Assembly: GCF_001625305.1 (NCBI RefSeq) | Contig: NW_017802491.1 | Location: forward strand, 842,975 to 906,974 | Reading direction: 5' to 3' | Source: Branchiostoma belcheri | Taxonomy: Eukaryota; Chordata; Leptocardii; Amphioxiformes; Branchiostomatidae | DNA length: 64,000 bases | Shown: positions 49,249-62,418 of the stretch, one piece after another | Numbering within the stretch: position 1 is the first letter of the stretch | Layout of the letters: the number at the start of each line of letters is the position of its first letter | Notes under the pieces: generated by a model | Told to the model about the DNA's origin: nothing | Database searches by the model: none | What the model saw: the letters and a program-made list of their open reading frames with translations, nothing else | Made by a program: the position numbers and the translations under genes

Positions 49249-52200
49249 ATGGCCGAGTGCAAGAACAGGAGGTGGAAGATATTCACGTTATTCCTGGCAG
49301 GACTGTTCGTCTTAACCTGCTACACCTTCAGCGCCTGTGTCACCAGCATACAGGTGCGTTCGTTCACGACATCAATGTGGCAATTTCATGTAATTAGAAT
49401 GTAGGCCCTGACGTAATACAGCAGACTGGCCTGTCTTACTTTAAGCAGGGTTGCCAATTTTATCATACGTGCACGTTGATAACGTTTACACTATGAAGAA
49501 GTGGTGAGAGCATGCAATGTTTGGACTCAACATTTGCACTCATTTGTTTTTGTGCACCGTAATAACAAGTCTTGTAAATCATTTACACATAATACGTTCA
49601 CAGGTCGTGCAGACAATACATCGAATGATGACCTCAGGGGTATAGACTGATGATATAGCAGAACATACGTAACGTTATATACTTTTATGACAAGATTAAC
49701 ACCTAGAAATGCAAAAATATATACGTAGCCGTTTCCATATTGATATTACTGATAATGTTGATGGACGGCCACCGGTACAGTTCCATTTATTGACTAAATT
49801 TATCTTTAAGTTATTCTTAAGATTCTGTTCACTACTCAGCTCAAATTGCAAATCGTTAATATAGTAAATATAAAACTTCACGACACTACTAGCACTTTGT
49901 TAACATAAAGGCCACTATTAAATTGACTTTCATCTTGTACTGCTTTCAGAATCAAATGCTTCGCAAGAACGACTACCGACAGTCCTTCTCACGGCATCTG
50001 ACTTCTCAAACCAACCCCACCATTCACAACCTGAATCCGCGCGCAAACGGAAACCACTATGGGTCCAACCGGCCCTGCCAACCATTGGACTCAGCCGTTA
50101 CCACCTACACCATACTAAACAAGCAGGACAGACACGTGCTCGGCTCTCTCCTGCACTTAAAGCTAACGACCAGGAACAGGACGGGTTCTCCTCGCACGTG
50201 CGGTGGGGACTTCTTCCAGGCGAAGCTCTTCTCTCCGAAACTGAACGCCAGCACCGCAGGAAAGATTGTAGACCACCAGAACGGCACCTACAGTATCAGC
50301 TTCCTGCTGGGCTGGACGGGACGTGCGTTCTTATCGGTGACGCTAGTGCACCCACGGGAGGCGTTACAGGGACTCAGGAAAGTACGAGAGACCCCAAACA
50401 CAGGATATCTCTTCAACGGGACGTTCTACGACCACAAGGAAGTTCTAGACGAACAGAAATGTTACAGTAGCTACGAAGACGGGTTTGATAATGAAGAAGA
50501 CTACTGTTCATACACCAAACCCAAGGCGAACGTTTCCTTCTGGTGCAGGAGACCGAAAAAGAAGAACGTCGGCTGCGAACAGCTCGCGTTCGTGGTCTCA
50601 GACTTGGCCAGCAAGGACAAATATGACGAGGCCAACGGCAAACTTCTCAATGAGGAGGAGTGGTTGTACTTCAGAAAAGGGTACAACAGTTTATTTCTAC
50701 TTCAAATTAATCTGCGTAAATACAGTCTATTTAAAATATCTTGCCAATGATTTCTTTACCCATCTCATTTCCCATCTATTGTAATTGTATAAATTGCTGA
50801 CAGTTTTCCATAGATACATGTGGTACAATAGTTCTCGTAATCTTCCTTTTGTATTCCTATCCTGGAGACAAACTATAGTATCATTAATTCCTTTTTCCTG
50901 CAGACAGTATTTTCAAGTTGAGATAGCTGCAGAGGACGGAATGAATGAAGTAATTGTTGTACAAAAAGGTAAGAAACAAAACTTTCTTACTGTATTTTAA
51001 GAGATTACAGTATTTGTCAAAGTAATTCCATTCTGGATTAGCGCAAACAAATCAATCTTTTCATAAAGCCACCTCGTTTCAGCCAGATGAACGATTTGTA
51101 TCATTTGTCCCACGAACAGAACTGGTCAGCTGCGCCAAACCTCTCGGCTTGACTAGCGGGTCTATCCGAGACGCCCAGCTGTCCGCCTCCTCGGCGGTGC
51201 CCGGGTATGAGGCGCACCGTGCGCGCCTGCACGGCCAGCGGGCATGGGAACCCGCCAGTAAGAACACTTCTCAGTGGCTGCAGATAGACCTCAAGGTGCC
51301 AAAGGTAAGTCCTTGAGGTTGTGTAACAGGTGAGATGAAAGAAGTTTCCAAATGTCAGCCATCAGATACCAGGATATTCAACGAGAAAGGAGAGAATGAG
51401 GGAGACAGCGTGCCGCCGAATTTCATCCCACGAACATCAACATTAATGTACATAGCTTGCAGCATTGGTCTAAGTCATTTGCTACGCTACGAACTCAATA
51501 CAACGTATTGTGACGTTTTCCTCTCTTCCACCTGTATTGAGGAATGATGGTATTGCCTGATGATTGGTCCTTCATCTATACCAACTTACTCATGTATCGT
51601 GGATCATAGATATACTGCGAATCTGACCCCTGTAACATTTGTCATTCCAGGTGATCACGGGTATCCAGACTCAGGGCTTGTGGGGAGGGATGGTGCCAGC
51701 CTATCACCTAATGGTGTCTGATGACGGTCAGACATGGACCAAGGGTAGTGAGGTAGGTACAGAACATCACGAAACTGGCCAAAGCTCCTGATCAATGGGT
51801 CTCATGACCTTCATTGATATTATTAGGTAACGTTACACCATATATAGTGTTTGACGTGTTGATATATTAGCATATTATAAAGTCATGGGCAGATGGGCAG
51901 GGAGTAATGGTATAAGGCTTCACCATAATTTTACAACTCTGCTTTTTACATGATTAAGATTAAAATGTAAACTTCAGCCTACAGTGCTATTTTGATGGAC
52001 CCATTCAAGATGTACAAACAACATGTACATGTACATCACAAAGTGTATGATTATGCTATGTGATGTACCATCTTATTACCCTGCAAATCGTCCCTCGCGG
52101 CCACATATTACTCGCGTCGCTCAGAGAAAAAATAACGCCGACGCCCAACAAGACTGCGAAGGAGGCTACCATCTTATATGGGTTCATCAAAATAGCACTG

Positions 52201-54137
52201 TGGGGTGAAGTAACGTTGACATTTCAATCTTTATCATGTAAAAAGCAAAGTGACTTTGCTTTTTACATGATAAAGATTGAAATGTCAACTTCATGCATAC
52301 AACTTGTGTTTTATATATATATATTGATTTGTGGATTTTACCACTGTGGTAAAATCCACAAATGAATAAAACAAGTTGTATGCTCCAGATGATGTGAAGA
52401 CCTGCAAGGCTAACAACTAGCAGGTTCGTAATACATGTATGATGAATATGGGTCTATTTTTCTCCAGACATTTGATGGGACTGAGGATGGCATCAGTATT
52501 ACAGAGGAGGCGCTCGCCCCTCCAGTAGTCACCAGGTTCTTCAGGATCTTTGCTGCAGCTTCAGATCTGCCTCGGCTGCGCATGGAACTCCTGGGGTGTG
52601 ACCAGGCTTCACAGTTCCGGGATAATTGTACGTAGGTTACCAATGTCACTGTTCATCAAACCTAAGCCCACTATACATGAAGCAAGCCATTCAATTCATC
52701 CATAGATTTAATTTTTTATTAGACATTTCAGGCATTTGGACTTAACTTCCAACATGTAGTGGCCATGCATCCCTGTAGTGTGTTAGAGAAAAATGTTGAG
52801 AAGAATTTTTTTCAAAATTGATGACTTGTAAATCCTTACTAGTACCAAGTACCAAGCTGAACTTTATGGTTTGCAGTATGATACCTTAAAATTGAAATTG
52901 TAAGAACATTTTAACATACCATGTCCCCAGATGTACCACAGACGTTCCTCCACCAACACGGACCACCACCAGGCCTGCCGCCGTGTGGCCCGAACCTCCC
53001 GGTCTCACAGTCTGAGGGGTACTTCTACCAGGACGTGTGGTACTCCACAGCCTGCCGGGCTGCCAGCTGGCTGACCAGGCCTTATGTGGAGACATGTCTG
53101 CGGAACAGGACGGTCCTACTGCAGGGTGACTCCACCGTCAGGCAGCTGGCGGGGGAGCTGGAGACACTGCTGGGAGCCAGGGACCACTACCGCTGTCAGG
53201 ACTACAAGGAAGAGGTGTTTGTTCAGATCTAAGTTTCCACACCTGTCCTTAGTCAATCTTCATTGTGCACATTCAGATCAAGGTTACAAGTGCCCTTCTT
53301 TACCCAAACACGTAAAAAACATGTCAACTTTACATATAAAACTATTGCCTATTACCAATCCAGAATAATAAAATCTTGACCTACTCTCAAAATAAAACAC
53401 TACAGAGCAACAGCATAGAACAGCACAAAACGTAGAAGACTTTACCTGATACCAGCTGTTGTGCTTGCTACATCTACAGGTGGAAGGTCGGTACCCGGAG
53501 TCCCTGAGGCTGTACGTGTGGACTGGCCCAATCGCGGTTTGCCAAAAACTGGACAAGAAGGTGGTGCTGCAGTTCCGCTTCCACCACTTCCCGGTTCGCG
53601 CAGGTAAGACGTCACAGTGACATCCTTCATGTACGTCACTATAATTTAGATCTCTTATTATGTGTCCAACCTTCATCACACATATATTCATTCCCCACAG
53701 GGAGTCAGGTGGAGCTGGCAAACCTGCGCACAATTGTTTACAAGCTAAACACCATCCATCCAGGTGAAAATGCAGTTGTCCTGCTGTCACTCTGGGCCCA
53801 CTTCACGGACGACCCTTTGGAGCAGTTTGAGGCCCGCCTGTGGGCCATCCGAGCAGCAATCGAGAAGCTGCACAGACGCGCTCCACAGACATTGGTCATC
53901 TTCAAAAGCCCAAATGTGAGAGACCAACTCTACCTGTCTAAGGTCTTAATGAGCAGTGACTGGCTAGCTTACGACATGTGGAGAAGGCTTAAGGAAATCA
54001 TGGCAGGGCTTAACGTGGCTTTCTTAGACATTTGGGACATGTCCGCCTGCCATCATTCAGTCCCACAACTGCACCCAGCAAAGGAAGTCACAACCAATGC
54101 TATTGCCTTGTTATTGTCATACATTTGCCCTATGTAG
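49249..54137 (+). CDS. NXPE-family protein with inserted discoidin (F5/8C) domain
   Basis: Nine exons: 49249-49353, 49950-50680, 50904-50968, 51069-51304, 51651-51752, 52468-52627, 52931-53214, 53480-53603 and 53701-54137, giving 747 aa. I chose the ATG at 49249 (aaaaatggcc); an in-frame ATG at 49216 would add 11 residues. Residues 11-31 form a type II signal anchor, so the rest faces the Golgi lumen or the outside. An NXPE/neurexophilin-like part follows (YSISFLLGWTGRAFLSVTLV). Then comes a complete F5/8C domain, about C322-C457 (SQWLQIDL, RFFRIFAA, MELLGC). The C-terminal PC-esterase/SGNH part has LLQGDSTVRQL (Ser534), D712 or D715 in DIWDM, and H727 in LHP. NXPE proteins are probable O-acyl transferases or esterases acting on glycans (NXPE1 in sialic acid O-acetylation). 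The acceptor at 51069 was chosen because the AG 14 bp later gives a stop. Confidence 0.92.
52215..52383. repeat. Two adjacent near-perfect palindromes
   Basis: Palindrome 1: arms 52215-52251 and 52253-52289, 37 bp perfect, with a 1-nt centre. Palindrome 2: inner arms 52327-52344 and 52346-52363 (18 bp perfect) plus outer arms 52295-52314 and 52366-52383 with a 2-nt bulge. They lie in the NXPE intron between exons 5 and 6. A diverged relative of one arm is at about 51940-51980. Confidence 0.93.
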
Positions 54138-56157
54138 CAACTGTGGATGGAAAGTTGTCATTGTCTGTGCCTATAGCCACTGCGAAGCCAAGATCTGCCA
54201 GGCCTTTCCATAAAATTTGGCAAAAATAGTCAACAATGAACTCTGGTGGCTGTGAAACTCCCCTGACAAATTGTTCTCCCTGGACCTACATTCCTTAGCA
54301 GACTCCTGAGGCGGCTGCATTAATTTTTTTCGGGGCGCAACTCTCAGAAGTCTGCAAATTACGTTACATTGCTAGTTTGTTGGAGACTACTTTTTTCTCA
54401 GGTTTTAAGAGCAACCTAAGAGTAGATACCACTTGAAGTGAAAATTGTTACTACCTCATAACATTTTAGATGTTTGCCGATTCTACCTCATACTGATTGA
54501 ACATAATATAATGTACATGTTGTATAATGAAATCTTTGGCTACCTTATTTAGTCGGCAAGACAACATTATAATTCAAGCTATCTAGAGAGAAATACAAAC
54601 AGTACTATAGATAGGTTTTCCCGATGTTTATTTACAAAACAAGAGAGTAACATAGCAAGACTCATAACTTGCAGTACAAAAGTACACAATGACCCTGTTT
54701 CCAACATGAAGAGGTAATCCAGTTGAACCTACCCTGAGAACTCTGTGAGGCAGCGTGTCAAGAGTGATACCCTGTCCCCAACTCGGACCCCCCTCCCACT
54801 ATCTGCCAGGCCCATAGATTCGCTTGCCTCAGTTGTTTTCCTGCAAGTGCGCAAGCTCTCTGCACACAGCCTCTCGAGTTTGTTTCCCAGGGTAAGTTGA
54901 GGCTTGCAAAATTGATCAAGTACCATGGTATTTCCCAAAACTGTCTACTAGTACCTGAACTTTTTATCTTATCATACGTTGTATGTGGGTGGGTTTGGAA
55001 TTGGACATCAGTAAAAAAAATGTTATATAATGAGAACCAATCGTTAACAGAACTTTTTTTTTATGTGTGTTGGTATTTTGGGAAATACAAACTACCAATC
55101 TTGGCTTTGTTCCTTTTTTCCAGAAAAAGTTGAGGTGCTTACAATGTTATCATGGAATGTTATCATCTCAATCCATCTCCAAGTGTCTGTTTCCTTAATA
55201 AACAAGAGATCTTCACTTTATCTCAGTACAAAATCTGGTCAATGATTTGGATGTTTAGTTATAATGGTCTTACACACACACATACATGTTCACATCTTTG
55301 CAAGTATGTAGTTTGGTGTGCATGTAGATACAGAGCACAAAGAACACAATTAAAAAGCTACACCAGATTTCTTTCCTTTTCTGAGATTCAAGATGAGATT
55401 ATGAGAAAAACAGCAACAAAAATGTGTGGTCGTTTCAACCCAAAAGAAGCCAAGTAAATGCACTTTAACACGTTATCTTTGCATGGGTGTTTCCTTCTTA
55501 TCATTTTCCCTGCAAAAATGTATTGCGATCCACAGAAAGAAATTGGTGTGCGCTGATGAAATACTGAATATGGTTAAAAACAAGAACAACAAACTTTACC
55601 AACAAACAAATCTATTTCTTGAGGCTTCTTCACACGTCCCTCTACATCCTCCTCCACTTGTACTAAGGTGAAAGTAACATCCAAACAAACTGAACCTCTG
55701 TAAATAATAGTTCAGTCACCGGGAGTCTTTGTGTCTCCAGGAACCATCTCACTTTCATACCAGTCTCTTTGGCCACAGCTGTCCTCTCCCTTCTTAACTC
55801 ACTTCTCCCTATAAAAAAGACCATGGGAAGAAGTGCTTAGGTAAATCAACAAAGAGTACATTTTCAGCTGTGGTTTTACACCAAAAGCAGTTATACCAGC
55901 TATACAGATACAGACGCTTATAGCTTGAAATTTCATCTAAGTTGGTAAATTTCAAAAGAGAATTAAACTCAAAGAAATTGGAATTTTTTACCAAATTCGC
56001 TACACTGAGAGTGGTTAGATCAGCTATACAGATACAGAAGCTGGTGCATTATACTGTGGGTGGTACAAGACAGATACCAGCTCAAAATTATACAGCTTTT
56101 GAAGAAAATCAAGCACAGGCAGATCCTAGTGCTACAAAACAAGGACCAAAGTTGAGC
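54138..56157. other. Convergent 3' flanks of the NXPE and GTSF1-like genes
   Basis: Probably the two 3' UTRs. No exon was recognised. An AATAAA on the plus strand at about 55197 could end the NXPE transcript. The open frames here are AT-rich and lack domains. Confidence 0.5.
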
Positions 56158-59100
56158 TCACCCCAGCCCCAGGTCGTGCAGCTGCCACTCCAGCTCCATC
56201 AGCTCTGCCTGCAGAGCTGCCTTTGTCTGGACCTTCGCCTTCTGTAGGGAGGAAACAACAACTTATACATGTGTCCATGAAGGTTAGACATTCACGTCAT
56301 AAAATATGCAAGGAAATTGTTACGCAAGCAACTGAGGTTCTGAAAACTGTCAGATGTTTCAAGTAGTCTCCGCTGCTTTTCGTCAGTGAGTATAAAGGTA
56401 CTTAAACCGTCAGTTTTCAAAATCTATCGTATTGATCGAGTAGCTATTTTCTTGTGTTAGAGTTTCTACACAGACTGGTAATACTCCCTAGTACTGTAGT
56501 AGTTCTCAACTTTTATTGACTGGGAAGGGGGCCTAACTGAGAAGTCTGCAAACAAATGTCTGGTATCACCTGTAATGGTGACCGTATGGTTTAGAAACTG
56601 TATCAACCACTGACAAATTGTTCATTGACAAACGTACCTCCTTCTCGCTCAGCTGCCTCCCCTGACCAGTGTTAGCCTCCAGAGCTGCGATCTGAGCCAA
56701 CTTCTTCTGAAGCTTGTAAAGCCTCTTCTTCTTAGAATCACCTACCTTCTGTAAAGGAACAATAGTCTATTGTTATCATAGTCTCCATAGTACAGGAAAA
56801 ATGAAAGACCTGCTTTTTGGAATCACTTACAGACTACAGGAAACATGCTTTTTTTATCCATCAACAACAAAAGGAGATGGTAGACTTCACCTCTTTACCC
56901 ATGCTGGAAATGCACAAAAACTAAACTACTTGTGTGCTGATATCTGTACTTAAAAAAAAAACTAATAACTCATCACCTCGTCAGACACTTCAGTCTGGGA
57001 GTCGGAGGCAGAAGAAGAGGGGGAGTCAAAGCAGGGAGGGGGAGGGGGGAGGGAGGAGGCAACGGCTGCACCGCAAGGACTGCTGTTGCCGTTTGTCAGG
57101 CCTTCCAGTTCTGGAATGCTTCCTGCAAGCGTGAAAAAGGACATCAATTTTGTTTAGAACTCGTAACTTATGCTATGATTATATGAAGAAACGACTTAGG
57201 GCCTGATGCCGAAAAGTAAGGGAGCCATAAATATTACCAGCCCTTATGTTAAGTACATCTAAATCTAGGAGGTTTTTTTTCCCTTAAAAGGAAATTCAAA
57301 CATCAATCTGTCTGGCAAAGATGTTGTCTTGAGGACACTTGAGTTACTTCTCACCTGTAGGATTCAGTAGGAATGTAGCTGATAAACAACTGAGGTTGCA
57401 GGTAGCAAAAAATATGTCATTGTGATCTACCTACTTGACGAAACAAAATAATAAAGCCTGCGTTACCATTGGAGCTGCTCCTGGCTACAGCCTGTCCCAC
57501 AGTTGGCTGAAGCATCTGCCTGTACCCGGACAGGCCCCTCCCACGCCCCAGGCACATCAGCAGCTCAGCGTCGGACAGCGGACGGGTGCTGGGGGGAGCC
57601 ATGGCAGCAGCGGACACCCCGTTACTGTGGCCGTTGGTAACTGCCTGGTTCTGTGGCATCTGTGCTGTGGCTGGGGTGATGCTGTGACCATTGGTAAAAC
57701 CCTGGGTGTGTGACACTGCTGCTTCTACAGTTGGGGTACCATGGCCGTTGGTAAGGCTCTGGTTTTGCATGGTTGTGCTGTTGTAACCGTTGCTCATCGC
57801 CTGATGTTGTGGAGCTGGTGCAGCTGCGGAATCCCCAAAGATGTTGGCAGCAATCCTTGGCCCTGAGAAAAACAAAAACACAGTCAAACATCTTCCATAA
57901 AAAACACACTATTTCTAGGCGGGTACAGTATAGATAGGAAGCTAGCTATTCCAGGGTCAATCTACCAAAAAGTGGTCAGTATGGATGGGTGGTGCTTGTG
58001 CAGTGGTGATCACTTGTAAAAACAGAAACATGAACATCCTATAACAAATTATCTATTTTTTGGAAACTTAAGATTTTGAGCCTTCAGATTTCCATGCCAA
58101 ACTGGCATGTTGACAGGATTCAAGCTGTTTTGTCAAGGTCATGACTATGGTATCCAAAGTCATGGGATCACCCACCTGGCCTTTTGATTGGTGGAGGCCC
58201 TGCTGACCTCTGACTCATCAGCAGACCCCGCCCGACCCCGCCCATGTTCAGGGAGTACGTCAGGTTATCTGGAAAAACAACAGACAAAAAAAAAGGTTAA
58301 CACCAGTCACTTCGCACTTGAAGAAGAATACAAAGTTGGAGGTTGAATATGTAATACAAAATACACATACATCAGATTCTGTCAGGTGTCAGACAGTTCA
58401 GATCACATCTATAAGCTTTTGTCAGTGACTGAGAATGATTAATTTCATACACACACATACACACATGCACACAACTCACTCACACATGCAGACACATTCA
58501 CACATGCACACACACAGTGGTACACTAACAAACACACAGATACAAACAAAAACAGTGACACGCACACACACACACACACAGATAATCCAAAGGTCCACTG
58601 ACTTGGCTGTGCAGGCTGGATGCCTTGCTGGACTGTAGGCTGCTGCGGAAGGAGGCAGGCAGCAGCACCAAAGTTCTGTGGGATTCGCAGTTTGGTGGAG
58701 TTGGCACCAGCTGCCCCATTCACCAGTGCTGCACTGTGAGAATGTACAGCATAACAATAGTTACTAGACTGGCAGTTTTACACTGTAAAATATGATCAAT
58801 TCACAAGCAGTCTCTTGGTTACACATGTATATCTAGTATTAGATGATTAGCTGGAATAACATGAAGGATTTGAACTGACAACATTGTGGCGCTGGCAAAT
58901 GTCAAACTAGTACTGAGATGCAACACGCTACACTGTGCACGATATAGGCAATGATGTTTGTCTTACAATAAGTTAGATGCTTTATTACTCCAATAGCTTT
59001 CATACAATTCAAATAGAATTATAGCAATTCTTCCTAATAAACATATAGTACAGATACATAACAGATGAACTTACAATTATTAGTGACAAATATTTACAAA

Positions 59101-60832
59101 TTGTCTCACCTCTCTGCTGCTTTCCTCTCCTGCTCCTTCCTAAGCTTCCTCTTGTAGTTTTTCTTCTGAGCAGGAGTCATCCTAAAGAAAGTAAAGAAAC
59201 ACAAGGAATCAAAACATAAAATCTGCGTAACATGTAAAACTGATTCTAAACAGTCTATTCAAGTCTTGAAATACCCTTTGGCAAACTATGTACCGGTACC
59301 GGTAGCTGCATTTATGTACTTTTGTTTTTAAAGGGGTTTTACCTGTTTACTGGTCTCTCCCCCAGATGCCATGTCATGAAATGGAGAGTGGATAGCACAA
59401 TTGCATATAAATAAACAAAAGTTTGCAGTGCTGACTGGGTAGGTGTGTGGGTAGGTTTGTGTGCTTGAGGAAGAGATGTCAGACTTACAGGGCGAGGTCC
59501 TTGGCAGTGACTTCCTGATCTCCCTCCTGCTCCTGCTGGGCCTGGGCTGCTGCTGCTGTGTTGTGGTGTTCTGCCTCTGGGGTTTAGAGGTGAAACACAT
59601 CATCAAATGGTTAGCACAACTTTACAGGTGTTGTCGAGTCTGTTTATGTTGACCAATCAAGGACATGGTCACATCAGACAAGGTGGTCAATATAGACAGG
59701 ATCCTTAATGCTTGGGTCACTAAGTCAAAGTACAAGTTGAACTGCTTGTTTGAATCTGTATATGGCATCGTCACGCTGGCAGCATCCTTATTTCTGCCCC
59801 TGGAAAACGATGTTCCTTGCCTTTTTTATCTGTACATGTAGTAGTATATTGAACTTTAAAGGATAGAATTTAGGAACTACCTTCAATTGCATGCAGAATC
59901 TAATTGGCCATTTTAGTTTTGACTACATAATCTCAAAAGACTTGATAATGATAGCCCCTTAAAAACAACAACTTCACTTTAAGTAACACAGGCACTTGAC
60001 CTTGCCTTAAGACTCACCCCCTTCCCAGTCCTCCTCAGCAGGAGGAGCCTCCCAGGAGTTGTAGGCGGGGACAGCTGTGCAGCCTTTAAAGTATGACCCT
60101 TCCTCTCCATCATCCATACTCTGAGCTGTAGGGGAGTCAAATTCACACATATCATCACAGAATCTGTAAGATGTGTAAGAGGTGTTTGCTTGGTTTTGTG
60201 AAATTTGCTGGTAGTGAAAGATATGAATTACAGAGACCCTGCTCCTCAATAGGCAGGGGCACCACCCAGCTGTAGGGGGGTACCCATACTGTGGCTAGAA
60301 AAACAATAAGTTGTTAAGGGCATAGTTGAGCCTTACAGTCAAGTCTTACGCAGCTTTTGATAATTAACTAGTGAGTTACTACTGGGTATAGACTAGAGAC
60401 AGTGGCAGTTTACTGGTACAATGTAATGCGAAACAGACATAGGACATACCATGGCTAGCATGATCCTCCAGTACTTTCCTGTCAGGGCAGTTCAAAATGT
60501 GGTGGCGATGTTCTCCTATTGTCACAACGTGGCGCGCGTTGAAGGGACAGGTCCGCATGTCATTGCTGGTATAATTCTGCCAATAAGATAAGAATAAAAA
60601 CATTTTTTCTCAGTTGCTAGAAGTAAAAGTGTGTAGCACTAGTTTACTTTGTAATAGAGGCAAGAAGCTGGCCCAAGTGGACCCAGCAAACAGTTCTACT
60701 TACCCTGCGACACTTCATAAGATGATATGGCATTCTTGATGCTCGGACCAGGTGTACTTTGTCATAGGGACAAATGATCAGCTCGTTGGGGTCCACCACG
60801 TCCATGGTGCTATACTTCCTGTAGCTGGTCAT
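56158..60832 (-). CDS. GTSF1-like double CHHC zinc-finger protein with PYM/eIF2A-like C-terminus
   Basis: Eleven minus-strand coding exons: 60704-60832, 60450-60576, 60018-60125, 59489-59576, 59110-59181, 58603-58733, 58176-58268, 57467-57862, 56977-57122, 56638-56748 and 56158-56241, giving 494 aa. Two U11-48K-type fingers fit C-x5-H-x9-H-x3-C exactly: residues 21-41 (CPYDKVH...HLMKC) and 53-73 (CPFNARH...HILNC). An acidic EEDW follows near 115, as in GTSF1, a cofactor of PIWI slicing that binds tRNA-like RNA. GTSF1 itself is about 170 aa. Here the chain continues with a Gln/Ala stretch, a basic helix ([15 protein letters not shown]), a region with TNGH repeats and a final 64-residue helical module ([14 protein letters not shown], then [16 protein letters not shown]) resembling the ends of PYM1 and eIF2A. 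The acceptor at 60125 is chosen by phase. Small extra or alternative exons are possible. Confidence 0.8.
58440..58581. repeat. CA-rich tract
   Basis: Imperfect CACA and CACTCA runs in an intron of the GTSF1-like gene. Confidence 0.85.
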
Positions 60833-61745
60833 GGCTGAAAACTGCAGGTGGCAGAAACAGGTGACAAAACATGAAAAACTGAGACTTTTCTCCAACATAA
60901 TATTCACATGGCCAGATATGAGAAATACAATGATTGTGTATGGAAAACAGTTCAAAATACCATCCAATCGCTGAGGTGACACAATATGCTAGAATGTACT
61001 CATAAATTCTTGGCATTTTCTGCAAAATGTTTGGGAATGAAAATTGCACAAAAAAACACTTGCAAGCTAGGAGAATACTACTAGTGCAGGCAAAGTATTC
61101 TCCTCTAAAAATTTAGTAAAAATACTAAAATGGATAGTACATGCATATGTATTTCAAGCCGAAAAGTTTCTCACTTGGATACTACTCATTGGATTCCAGA
61201 CTGTAATTTGAAACTAACCACCACTTTTGGGGCACAAATTAACTCCAGATGGAACACACGAAATCAAAATAAACCCCGCAAGATGTTTTCTCCACGCCTC
61301 CACGCATCACTTTCCGTTTCCTCTATAATTTGCTTTTCCTAAAAAAGGAGCAAACAATTGTACTGAAAGAAACTCATTGCAAATATCACAATGGCGTTAA
61401 AAAATGCAAAGCTTCATAAATCACTTAGCTCACACATGAGAATATGCAAATGTCGCATCCCCCTCCAGCCCCCCTCCCCAAACCATCTGTGGCACGCATA
61501 TAGTTGGTGTGAAAGAAATAGAAAACAAAAACACTGACTAGAAGTCGGCTTGAAAAGCTATACATTTCTGCAATTGGTTGGTTTTCCCCGTAGAGATATG
61601 TCAAGGTTACGGTTCATAGATAGGTGGCTTCTTATGCACTCTGTGACAGATTTTGGTCCCGCTAGCTGGCTGCTCCCCAAAATTTGTCAAAAACTTTCTC
61701 ATCAAACTACGGCCCAAAACGAACGATTCCACAAATAAATCCTTA

Positions 61746-62418
61746 CCCTGTATCCTCGGTGGCGTCAGGAAGACGTAAGTTACAAGAGTAAGCCCTAACA
61801 GTTGGAAATTTGGGTAGAAATTTCAAGAAAAACACGGCCTTCAAGTTGTTGGCACCGTCACTCTGTCAGTTCTTTGAAAAGTGACAGCCTGACAGGCGAG
61901 GGCTTCGCGCACGATGTTGCTGCCCGCTGATTGGTTGAAATCATTTCTTATCGGTGACGTCAGAGAAAATAAACAATTTCCCGAGTTCTGATTGGTGGAG
62001 AATACAGAACTTTACGACTTGCGTTCCAGGAAATGCAAACAATCGAACAAAATGCGAAACACATTGCCATTAAATTTTACGGTTTGGGGAATACATTTGG
62101 TCCCACCACCTTCTTCCTGCCGATTATTGACATCAAAGAGATACCTGACACCTCTTTGTCGCAACAGATGGTTTCGCGTATGCAGATTTGAGCATCCTGT
62201 ACAATAAAGTTCTTCAGTCTTAAAAAGGAGGCCAATTTGTTTTATAACTTAATATCGTAGACATTAGAAAGAAACCTAGGGAAAAAAACACAGAATGTAA
62301 TGATTATTTTCCAATTTCATTTGCGCAAGAAAAGTTAGTCTTTAACTTTCTGCGAATATCGTAAGAATCGCTAGGTGGCGCGAGTTCGTGACGTCACACA
62401 TGGGCGGGCGATTGAAAC
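61746..62418. promoter_or_regulatory. Bidirectional promoter between the GTSF1-like gene and CEP20
   Basis: The two genes are head to head. A 5' non-coding exon of the GTSF1-like gene probably ends at a minus-strand donor (gtaagg) at 61746 and is spliced to the acceptor just before the ATG at 60832. Two palindromic CREs (tgacgtca) lie at 61955-61962 and 62389-62396. Inverted CCAAT boxes (attgg) are at 61930-61934 and 61991-61995. A GC box (gggcgg) is at 62402-62407, next to the CEP20 ATG. No TATA box is visible. This pattern is typical of NF-Y/CREB-driven housekeeping or germline promoters. Confidence 0.65.

Noticed and set aside
60252..60295. Candidate exon in the GTSF1-like gene (acceptor tttctag at about 60296)
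   Set aside because: The only donor near its end is gtctct, and the flanking exons join in phase without it.
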